NCBI GenBank assembly: GCA_038496445.1
Contig: JALMLS010000255.1
Coordinates: 248,001-312,000, forward strand
Direction: 5' to 3'
Length of the DNA stretch: 64,000 bases
Origin: Trichosphaerium sp. ATCC 40318
Taxonomy: Eukaryota; Discosea; Flabellinia; Trichosidae
A model generated the notes under the pieces. It searched no databases, was not told the origin of the DNA, and worked only from the letters and a program-made list of their open reading frames with translations. Position numbers and translations under genes: made by a program. This document shows positions 47,542-57,743 of this stretch, in pieces (the first letter of the stretch is position 1; every line of letters begins with the position of its first letter).

Positions 47542-48692
47542 ATGTTTAGTGTTGAGGGAAAAGTTGTAGTTATAACTGGAGGTACAGGTGTATTGGGTTC
47601 TGCGATGGCTAAGGGTGTCGCTGCTAAAGGAGCCAAAGTTGGTACACTACAAACATTAAACATGTTTCTGTAACTGTCGTAGTTGTCATTGGCAGAACCG
47701 AAGCGAAAGGTAAAGGGGTTGTAACTGAAATTGAGGCCGCTAAAGGACAAGCAATATTTGTCAAAGCTGACGTGGTACAAGAAGACCAGTTAGAAGCTGC
47801 CAAGAAGGTATACTTTGAGTTTGTGTTCGTGTTCCCAACATTTGATTTTTAACCAAACGCCTTAGGCCATTCTCGCCAAGTGGAAAACAATCGACGTACT
47901 CGTTAATTGCGCTGGAGGAAATCAAGCAGGCGCAACCATAACGCCAGATAAGACCTTCTTCGACCTTGAGATACCGGCGTTTAATAGCGTTGTTAATTTG
48001 AACCTATTAGGTACCAACAGTTTCTTGGTCACGTGACACCACACATGTTAATTTTTTGAAAAGGGACCGTTTTACCAACAAAAGTTTTTGGCAAACAAAT
48101 GGCTGAACAAAAGACTGGCTGCATAATCAACATCTCGTCAATGGCGTCACAACAAGCCATAACCAGGGTAGTTGGCTATTCGGCCGCAAAGGCTGCCGTG
48201 GACAACTTTACACGCTGGATGGCTACTGAAATGGTGACCATAAACCGAACTTTCACTTAGGCTTTGCACTAACCGCATATAAGGCACTCAAGTATGGTGA
48301 AGGTATTCGCGTGAATGCGATAGCTCCTGGTTTCTTCATAGGTACGGCATTAACATAAAACAATATTCTAATGTTCCTACAATAGCTGAACAAAATAGAA
48401 GCCTATTGACGAACACTGACGGAAGGTACTTAATTGGGACAACGCTCGCTCTTGCATACAATCTTACACATTGTAGTCTAACAGACCGAGGTAACACTAT
48501 TGTTACAAATACACCAATGAAGAGGTTTGGAAAAGCTGAAGAACTGGTTGGTACGCTCATCTATCTGAGTAGCAACGCAGCAAGTTTTGTAACAGGTACT
48601 CAAAACTATTTTGCCATCCCATCCGTAACTCAGTATTTCAAGGTATTGTCATACCTGTCGATGGCGGATTTAGCGCCTTTAGTGGTGTATAA
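47542..48692 (+). CDS. SDR-family oxidoreductase (D-mannonate oxidoreductase type)
   Basis: Short-chain dehydrogenase: MFSVEGKVVVITGGTGVLGS (NAD(P)-binding TGGxxxLG), ADVVQEDQLEAAKK, IDVLVNCAGGNQAGATI, INISSMASQQAITRVVGYSA (catalytic S and YxxxK, completed by AKAAVDNFTRWMA), IRVNAIAPGFF, and IYLSSNAASFVTGTVIPVDG at the end. The long insertion ATITPDKTFFDL and PGFFIAEQNRSLLTN are typical of the bacterial fructuronate/D-mannonate oxidoreductase group. Six or so introns show it is a settled nuclear gene, though ultimate bacterial ancestry is possible. The stop is 41 bp from the stop of the convergent gene at 48734. Confidence 0.85.
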
Positions 48693-48733
48693 TAAACCCT
48701 TGTGTGGTATTTTGAATTATGCTTAATCTTGCT

Positions 48734-50757
48734 TTATTTCTTGTCAACAGCCTTACCTTCTTCTGAGGCTAAATATTGATGGTACAGAGTACCAAATTTA
48801 TCATTCGCCTGAATGATTCTTTGTTCTACCGACATGGTGTTATCCGTCTTGACAAGATTCATCCACCATTTTATAAATCCTCTTCCCATGACAGACCACT
48901 CTTGGTGGTGCTCTTTACACCCAGGCACATGGTGTAACGTACTCATACCACGTCCAATGCGCCCACAAGATTTAGAAGTGAGGTCTTCAATAGCTATTGC
49001 CAGCATTAGTAACATTGCAATCAAAAACTACTAAAAGTTGCGTGCATATGGAGTTGGCCTTTTGTCCCTGTTTTGGTTTTTTGGGACCATCAATGCCAAT
49101 CACTAGATTTCTTTGTATTGGGTTTACAATTGTAGAACGGAAAGTTTCTCTGATGCGTCTCCAGATGACATAAGAACTCGCCTTGATCTTGATCAGACCA
49201 AGAACAGCGTCGTTTTCGCCCAAAACGTATAAGACGGCTCCCTCAGTTCCCTTGGTGTCTCTTATATCATTAACCTATCCACAATTAGCTATATTACTTC
49301 AAGATCAATGCATGGACGTACCTGTGCGTCTAATTCAGCAAAAGGGTGCTCAGAGTGCTTAACACATTGTAGAGTATGTTTTGTGAAAAATCCAAAGGCT
49401 ACAGGGTTGGTATTAATAATACACACGTGCATTTGGATAAACATAGTTCTTGTTGGCTATTACCTTGTTTTGGGTGGATAGGGCGAGCTGTAATCTTATC
49501 TAACACAAAAGCGTTAGTACTTGCAGATTAATGGAGTTTCAAAAAGAGGCATTATTCAAACTTACCGAGTACGCTATAGAATTCAATGTAAGTTTCCTTG
49601 ATTGGGAAAATGTGTTCGTGGCACTCCAAGTTGATCTCACCCATCATGCTCCCATATTCTACCGCACCTTCCAAAAATGCTATGCACAGTAATTAGTTGA
49701 GCTACCTAACAAATCATTCTACCTTGCTGCTTCGCTTTGTCGAGCGCCAAGAACCACTCCGATACTGCCTTTGCCACAAATGGACCCGGTAACGTTTTGT
49801 TGGCACATGAGTAGTATTCTGTAGAAGGTTTGTATGCTGGCCAAGCTAGGCAGGTATTTTTTGAGCCTGCAAGAAAATAGAAGGAATCTAAAGACTACTG
49901 TTAACCCTCAAATTGATAACTCAAAAATTTAAAAAAGAGCCACCTTTAACTTGGATCACGCGACATTTGGCGTTTTCACCGTTGGACTTTTCTGTCCGGT
50001 AGAAGGTCTTAGCGTCGCTTAATTTAGCACCTAAGAGGATCAGTATTGTACGTTGTATTTGTAGTATCACAAACCATTAAAAAAGAAATTGGCTTGTGAG
50101 GAGTTGCTCTCCTCATCCTCATCACCAGCTGTCAGTCCTGTAAATTTTGGAATCCCGGTAAACTCCACACTGTAGAAGGGTAGTTATAAAAAACCGCGTG
50201 GTGCTGACGCTTACCTTGCGAGACATTGACCTTGTTTGTCAGTAACAGTCACATGATGAAATCCTCGTGGCAACAACTCCCGCAATAGTGGTGACAACGT
50301 GTAGAGCCCTTTTTTGAGTGAGACCAAGCGAGAACTAGTGTACTTACCATCATCACTAACGCCACCAGCAGTTTTCTTGTACTTTTTGCCCGTAGGGTCT
50401 TTTTGAAGCCATTTCTTGAATCCCCAAACATCTAGCGAGTACCCCTAAGCGCGTTGGTACACAGGTAGTGTAATTGGAACAACTGCCAAGGAAACGTCGT
50501 ACAATCGCTTTAAACGCGTAGCCGTCAATATTCATCTCCAGTGGGCGTGCTAATTTCGCGAACTTGTGTTTTTCAAAAATAGATGTTTTAAACGTCGTTT
50601 TTTCCCACCCCGTAGCGTTGGTGTACTTAGCGTATAACTCATTGATATCTTTGCCGTCTTCTACGGTTGGAATTCTAAACGATTGATCTGTGTAAGCGGC
50701 TGTTTCTTTTGCGTCAGGTGCTGTTGTATTCGCCATTGTGTTATTGATGTTCTGCAT
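48734..50757 (-). CDS. RNA-ligase-like protein
   Basis: ATG 50757 (or 50736: MANTTAPDAKETAAYTDQS). Motif order: LARPLEMNIDGYAFKAIVRR; KKGLYTLSPLLRELLPRGFH; VTVTDKQGQCLAR; EFTGIPKFTGL (possible motif I, with Lys as nucleotidyl acceptor); FLEGAVEYGSMMGEINLECH (motif III/IV-like); VLGLIKIKASSYVIWRRIRE (motif V-like K.K...YV..R..RE); ending IIQANDKFGTLYHQYLASEE. The sequence RG....(G)..aR..F.....KFxG is that of the nucleotidyltransferase RNA ligases. The group is not one I can name, and the K-x-D-G form is replaced by KFTG. Stop TAA lies inside AATAAA. Seven or more introns. Confidence 0.5.
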
Positions 50758-50820
50758 TCGGTGATGCAGAAAACTCCTTTTATTTCAAATGTACTGCCAA
50801 ACACCTCATTGCTATGTAAT

Positions 50821-53283
50821 ATGACCAAAAACCTCTCATTTGCAAATCGTACGCGTCAACGTCGCCTGCAAGAGGCATTGAAAGAAAAAAAACGTAGAAA
50901 GGATAAGCAGTGGTGGGCAGACACCAGAAATCAACTACATTTCGTAGAGCATGTTGTAGCGCCAAAGCTTGAAATAAAAACACTAGATGAATTTTATACA
51001 AAAGGAACGACAGATGACATACGTACCCTAGGCGGGCAGACACTACTAACTAAGTATGAAACTCATTTAAAATAATACAAACAATTTTTTGAGGGGTTGG
51101 GTCAATAAGCGCGATTTTCTGGCTAGATTGTATCCCAAATACTCCTGGGACTTCAGGCTCTTAGTTTCGTACGTTGTGTCCATGTATAGCTTTATTTAAG
51201 CAAATGGTTAGTACACCACACTGCCATTGGGATAGCCTGGCGAATCAACGTCGTCGTTTTGACTACATAGCAGAGCAATTACAACTAAAAACATGTCAAG
51301 ACTGGTACACAATAACACGCCGTCAAATCTCGAGCACTGGAGGTAGTGGCATAATACGCAAGTGCGTGACGTTATTACAGTGACCGATTTTTTCTTTCTG
51401 ACATTTGTTACAAGGTACGACTCGGTACTGGCTAGAGCAGTCAGCTCCATTTATCCACATTATACATGGGATTCTTGGCGCTTTAATTTCTTCGATGCAG
51501 CCGAAAGAAATTGGCTTGAAGTTGCTGCAGCACATTTGAATTATAAGATACTGGATGATTGGCACAATGTCACGCTTGAAAAGCTAAATCACCCTACACT
51601 ATCCAGCTTAAAGTCTCCCACGTAAGACACTGTGCAACATGCTTTTGATTTATAATAACGTTGCAGACAAGCAGACACCATATTGGGCGCTCTCCAAGCG
51701 CAATATCCGGAGCACAAGTGGGAACTGTGGCGATTTGAGTGCGTCAAAACGGAATTAATTGAGAAAATGCATTCACACTCTTTCATGCAGGTGCGCACCT
51801 GCAGGCTATTGGGACGACGTCAACATGCGCAAGGCTTATTTCGATAATGTGGCATCTGAAGAGCTGGAAGTGTACACTCTTGATGATTGGTATGACATCT
51901 CCATTTTCGAGTTTGGGAAAGTAGGCGGTTATGGTTTGTTAGCAAGGTGCGCCTACAACACTTGTAATTCATTTTTAATAGTGCAACAGGTATAATGGTT
52001 CAATTACTCTTGCACTAGCATCTTTATACCCTGAATATGAGTGGGTCATGTGGAATTTCAGGTACGCTTAACGAAGCATCACCCCAGCTGATAAGAATAG
52101 GTCTGTACCTAATAAACACTGGTTCGACATTGAGAACCAACAAAAGTACTTTGATGCCACAGGCAAAGTGATGGGTATAAAGACAATGGAAGGGTGGTTT
52201 AGAGTAACTGCCAAGATTATTGCAGAGCATCACAACGGAGCAGGATTGCTCAAAAGGTAATAGTGGTTGTAATTTAGTCAACTTAGTGGAGTAGGTATAA
52301 CTTTTCAATACACGCGGCTCTGGAGGCTGTCTATCCAAACTTTGATTGGAATCAACGACGCGAAGTGTACGTTGTAACTAGATTTAACTACCTAATTTAA
52401 TGCTTAATAAGGATTGATAAACCACGTGGATACTGGTACCAAAAAGAGAAGGTGGTCAATTTTCTATCGCTGGTTGAAGGCAAAATGCGCATTTCCGCTC
52501 CGGAAGATTGGTACCCGTGGTATTAGTTCGCTTCTTGCAAACAATTGATTTAGGTATCGTGTATCTATGGCACAGATTAGAGAATTTGGCGGTGCTGGAC
52601 TATTGCACAGGCATTATCCGCGCGCATTGAAACATATGTATCCCAACCAACATTGGGTGTGGAACAACTTCAAGAGCTTTGACAAGCGCGCAGCACAGAG
52701 GTATCTTATATACCCTGTTTTTTGTTTCTGAACTGGTGCTAGGGCACTTTATGATAGAGTAAAGGAATTGTTTCCAAACACAGCGATTGAAGAAGAACAC
52801 AATATTGGTTTTAGCGACATTGTTGCAAGGAGTCAACTTACTCTGGATCTCTACATACCAAAGTACAGTCTCGCACTTGAGTATCAAGGTACACGCTTTG
52901 ATTACATATCGTTGCTCAGTAGCGTACTAGGCGAACATCACTTTGATGATATCATGTCAATGACTGGGCCCACGTCCGTCTATAGAGCTAGAGATGAAGA
53001 GAAAGCAGCAAGGTGCAAGGCCATTGGCATCAACCTCGTACCTGTACCATATTGGTGCGTCTAAAGTACCGTTAACAGTGCCTGACTCGGTAAACTTAGG
53101 TGGACAGGAGATCTTGCTTCGCTTGCAGCTACGATTATACACTACTATCCTCATACACAGATCGCGCTTCGTTTCAATCCCCATACTCCACCGTTGGTAG
53201 GCAAACCACACTCGATACGTACGCACTTTGAAGCCATTCAACAATCTAAGACTACTCTACAGCTACTTTTAAACGCAGCATGA
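50821..53283 (+). CDS. Six-repeat protein with C-terminal PD-(D/E)XK-like nuclease domain
   Basis: Basic start MTKNLSFANRTRQRRL. Six repeats of about 60-75 residues. Examples: HWDSLANQRRRFDYIAEQL, QDWYTITRRQISSTGGSGII, intron, YDSVLARAVSSIYPHYTWDS; and YWDDVNMRKAYFDNVASEEL, LDDWYDIS, GGYGLLAR, intron, YNGSITLALASLYPEYEWVM. The last repeat has an extra phase-2 intron in EDW|YRVSMAQIREFGGAG. Then the nuclease-like domain: VKELFPNTAIEEEHNIGF, LTLDLYIPKYSLALEYQG, intron, EHHFDDIMS, ARDEEKAARCKAIGINLVPV, PYWWTGDLASLAATI. Asp (LDLY) and E-x-Q (EYQG) fit a PD-(D/E)XK core; no signal peptide. Family known from Glomeromycotina/Mortierella fungi; biochemistry unknown to me. Confidence 0.8.
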
Positions 53284-53600
53284 TGCAACCAGAAGCAGAT
53301 CTAAACGTAGTTCATCCCGCCAGTAGGGAAGTGACTAGCCAATTACGATCTCGAGAATCTTTCCATTAATACAGCTTGCTGAATAACCAAATGTATCAAA
53401 GCACTACACACGAACATCACGTGAACGCAACAAGCACGTGGTAACAAGACATGCGCTCATTCAATAATGTGACAATAATATCTCACTCAAGGTACTTCTT
53501 TAACTTCTACTGCAAAATACTGTACAAAGCAAAGCGTGCTAGCGTTTCGGAGAGCATAAGAGACTTAACAATTTTTAGATATTTCAGAAAAACGGGAACA
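53284..53600. other. Spacer upstream of the LRR gene
   Basis: About 315 bp, no gene seen. Contains ATG-led short frames near 53451 that run into the LRR gene in frame; the ATG at 53601 was preferred because it starts a clean signal peptide. Confidence 0.3.
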
Positions 53601-55203
53601 ATGAAGCTTATCCTCTTAATAACGCTTGCGTTATGTTCTTGTATGGCAAACGAACTGGTTTTAAACGAACAAGGGTTCCTCAAAGACTGTATTGAAGCAT
53701 GGCACTCCCCTCCTGAGTCTTGGCGTTTGGACGACCTCCCTAACGCGTGCGGCTGGGAAGGTATCATTTGCTCAGCACGTGGTTTACCTGGCGAGCACAG
53801 AATTACCACACTGTAAGTACAAGCACGAAAGTTGAGCCCTCATATTAATTTTTATGTAGGAGTTTAGATAAATTTGAGCTACTTGGAGAGATACCACATT
53901 CTATCAACGAGTTAACGTTCATTGAGACATTGTAAATAATATTATCACGCTAGAATTAATTGCTTACGGATTGTAGAAATTTATGGCACGCAAAGCTACA
54001 AGGAAGTATTCCGCAAGAAATTGGCTTCCTACCTCACTTGCGCTACATGTACGCTACATAAAATATTTTCTCGATCAGTCTGCAAATGCTGTAATTGTAA
54101 CAATCATTAATAGGAACCTATGTTGCAATGAGTTATCCGGCGAAATACCACAGACACTTGCTAATCTAAAGAGATTACGATTTTTGTATGTTACATAACA
54201 TAGCAAAGCGCTGGATATTAGCAATAAACTAACACGTGATTTTAGACGCTTACACGAGAATGATCTTTCTGGTGAATTACCCGCAAATCTAGGCGAATTG
54301 CATGCTCTAGAAGTACTGTACGCAGTGTACTATTCACCAAACAAAAAACTAAAAAAATTGTAGTATTTTGGAGCGCAATGTGTTTTCCGGATCTCTTCCG
54401 TCATCACTCTCTGACTTAACTCGTTTGCACTGGCTGTACGTACTACAAAGAGTCATGAAATTGATTAAGTGCCCTTTAGCGATGTCCGTGCCAACCCGAT
54501 GACAGGCTGCGCTCCAAAGAAGCTCAACCATTTTATGGTATTTTGGTAACAACGCGTTTCTTATTTGTTTATAATTCTTACTCAACGTAGTGGGCTTGAG
54601 GAGACAGGTATCAAGTGTGCAGATGAATGTGGTACATTGGATCTACCAGATCACTGCTTTGCTCAGTGCAAACACAACCTACATGGTAGCACAACAGCTG
54701 CTCCGGTAATTGCTCAAGTGATTACAGCTCTTTGTTGGCTAACAACTTTATCTAGGAACCAGTACAAAATACGACCGTTGATGTTACACCAGAACCAAAG
54801 ACACAAAGTACGTCCACAATGTCACCTGAATCTGGTATTAATCGTATGTAGTTGAAGTTGTGGAAGTCCGCAACCTAGTTGCTCCATACTGCCTCGCCGC
54901 TGCTGGAGGATTCCTTGCTCTTTTAATGTTAGGTTGCTTGATTTATGTCATACGAAGACGTCAACGTGCTCGCAAGTCTTCCTACGCTTCTGTGTACGCC
55001 TCACCGAAAAAAACAGTAAAATTCGAATGAAATATTTCCTTTTTCTGCATATTCCAAAAATATGTACTGAAATACTCTACAGGGATAGCTACTCCGACTA
55101 CGATGAGGAAACGAGCATGACAGACCCTGACTACTACGAGAGCGACTCATGGGATGAATTTGAAGAGGAAAGCTTTGAGGACTTGGAAGAAGATGACCAA
55201 TAA
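53601..55203 (+). CDS. Leucine-rich-repeat transmembrane receptor-like protein, no kinase
   Basis: Signal peptide MKLILLITLALCSCMANE, then a plant-type LRR cap (CIEAWHSPPESWRLDDL, CGWEGIICSARG). LRRs of the plant GxIP class follow, each in its own exon: FELLGEIPHSINEL, LWHAKLQGSIPQEIGFLPHL, LCCNELSGEIPQTLANLKRL, HENDLSGELPANLGELHALE, NVFSGSLPSSLSDLTRLHW. The Cys-rich end cap is CADECGTLDLPDHCFAQC. A Thr/Pro linker, TM span YCLAAAGGFLALLMLGCLIY, basic stop RRRQRARK and a very acidic tail (WDEFEEESFEDLEEDDQ) complete it. Regular exon-per-repeat structure implies growth by exon duplication. Likely a cell-surface sensor or adhesion protein signalling through the acidic tail or a partner. Confidence 0.85.
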
Positions 55204-55560
55204 TTCCACTTTGAAGAAGAGTCCTTGTATTACTTGGTGGAATTTAATCAGCCAATACCCATCTCTTTTTGTAAATTTACAAAATAAGTATTAAATTTTT
55301 AGCGTTATATTACATGACTTTTACATTTTTGTACTTTTACGCGCGCAGGATGGATAGCAAGCACTCCCGAAATCTCGATCACTTAAGTCCTTCTTACTGT
55401 TTTTTTTTTTTTTGTGGTGATTTCGAAAAACGAGTAGCTACTCTTACTCCTTGTTGCTACGTTTAAACTAGCAGCCCATTCTTTACCTTTCACGAATTTA
55501 TCCAGTTCGTACGCTTTTCTGTAGTGTACACCGCCACTTATCTTTTACAACTAGGAGCCT
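55204..55560. other. Intergenic spacer
   Basis: About 355 bp, AT-rich, with a 15-nt poly-T run near 55401. No gene seen. Contains the 3' end of the LRR gene and the promoter of the desaturase gene. Confidence 0.35.
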
Positions 55561-57503
55561 ATGAGCACCAACAGTGGTAAACGCGATGAAAAAATACCAG
55601 GTTAGTGTTTAAACCAGGCACACAACAAGCCCACCTACTGCAGCTAGTTCTCGCGTTTACAATGAAAACCAAGCACCGAATCATTATTTTAGCGAATTTG
55701 TTCGCTAATACACCCACAACAAGCGTTTTTATCGCTGGGTGATAATGTTTACGTATATCAAACGAGATGTTACGGCTGTCACAAAAAAATTACGTGTTTT
55801 GTTGCTGAGCTGAATATTTTTAGTGCAACCATCTGGCAACAGTTTCTTGGTTGACTGCTTAATAATGGCATTACCAATTTTACAGTCTGTTTTCAGTACA
55901 GTAAACGATCCGAACGAAAAGTATGACATGTTGTTGACGTACAACAAACAATCTAACCCGAATGCCTTTAGAAATGATCTTAAAACAACACCATTGACAA
56001 GATGGTCTGCTATTGACGAGAGAGAACAAGTTCCAGATAGAATGCTTTCCTACTCTGGTTTCGACTCTATTTTAAAAGGTACAAAAACAATAAAATAACT
56101 CTTTATTGTTTGAACAAAAAAAAAAAAAAAAGAATGTGCTAATAATTTTCTGGCAGTGCCTCTCATTAATGGAGAGTACGATCTTATTTTCGTAAAGTGC
56201 CTAATCCTTATAACTGCACTACTCGCTCCATTGTTTGTTTGCTGTTTCATGTATGATCTACCATGGTACAAACTACACGCATCTTTTTTTTTTTTTCACA
56301 TTTTTGTTTTGTCAACTTGCAATGCCTAAGAATCTTGGTAGGTATTATGGTCTATTGTACGCTATTCTCGAAATAAGGCTTAAAGGAACATTTATCTCGC
56401 TTATGCACTGCTCCTCACATACCCCAATATTTAAGGCAAGTTTTTCCGGCCACGCTTTTTACCTGAACAGCCTCTTGTACTTGTAAAAACATGTTTGTAA
56501 CACTACTCTTTATAGAAGTCATGGTGGCCTCTAAACTACTATGTGCCTGTATTGGGTATCCTTCTTGGACAGCCGCCATACACGTATCAAATGCATCACC
56601 TTAAAATGCATCACGTTGAGAATAATGGATTAAATGATCTCTCTTCGACTCTCCTTTATGATAGAGACTCAATCCTTGGCTTTCTTCACTATTATTTCCG
56701 CTTCTTGTTCTTTATTATCTTTGAGCTCACGTACTACTTTGTAGTAACCAAACGTACGCGTTTTTATTATTGGATAAATTTGCTTCAGAGTTATTTTTGT
56801 TTTACAGCTAACGTTTGACTAGGCCAATTAAAACATGCGCTTACATCTCTAGCTGGAGAACTTTCATACTACTTTATTGCGTACCAACTGTGGCAAATCA
56901 ACCCTGTAATAACTAACCGAACAAAATCCTTTTCATAATTGACTGTTTTATGCAGGTAATGACCATCTTCACCATGTTTATTCCTTTCAACACGAGCCGA
57001 TTTGGTATGATGTCTGGTAACTGGGGTCAGCACGCTCTCATCGATAGAGCCAGCCCGTTGTCTGACTGGGGATCGAGCATCACAGTATCGAACAATCACT
57101 ACAACAAGGAATCCTTTATGGACGGCTATCACACGTCTCATCATCTCAATCCACGAAGGCATTGGTGCGTTGACACAATTACCTTTTTCCACAAGTACTC
57201 ATAACAAACGTAGGCGTGACCACAGGAGATACATGCTCGACAATGAGACTAGATTCATTAAAAAAGGTGCTCTTATCTTTGAGGGAATCGACTTTCACGG
57301 CGTGTGGTTTTACCTCATGACAAAGAATTACAGCAAACTCGCTGATCACGTTGTTTACATTGATGGTGGTATGTACTATTTTTTTTTATTAGTTACGTGT
57401 TTGATTAGTAACACTGTTCGCAGAGCAACCAGACAAAGCAATCGTCATGGCTAAGCTAAAGGCTAGAGCTAGAAAATTCACCAAGGAGGAACTTACACCT
57501 TAA
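55561..57503 (+). CDS. Membrane fatty-acid desaturase
   Basis: Probable exon 1 at 55561 (MSTNSGKRDEKIP). Then SFLVDCLIMALPILQSVF, a membrane span VKCLILITALLAPLFVCC, histidine box 1 MHCSSHTPIF, hydrophobic PVLGILLGQPPYTYQ, histidine box 2 MHHLKMHHVEN, a long membrane region (FLHYYFRFLFFIIFEL), NWGQHALID, NNHYNKESFMDGYHTSHH (histidine box 3) and a soluble C-terminus (FEGIDFHGVWFYLMTKNYSK) ending FTKEELTP. The three boxes (H..xH, HHxxxHH, HTSHH) bind the di-iron centre. Introduces double bonds into acyl lipids in the ER; regiospecificity cannot be told. No cytochrome b5 domain. The 5' joins between 55620 and 55820 are uncertain. Confidence 0.85.
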
Positions 57504-57743
57504 CTTGTCTTGTACTACATAAGAAACAATTTAACTTGTCATTTCTAAACGTGTCAACTTGTTTTTTAAAAGCAGACATTAATGATATGAGCTTGGAGTG
57601 ACTACGCTTGACTATGACTTACCATCTCAACAAAGCGTTATCCCGAGCGTTTCAACCAAGCAATTACCTACGTTCATAACGCTACAATAGCGAGTGTTAC
57701 AGTTAGGGCGAAATACACGCTCTTAAGCAAAATTAGCGTGCGT

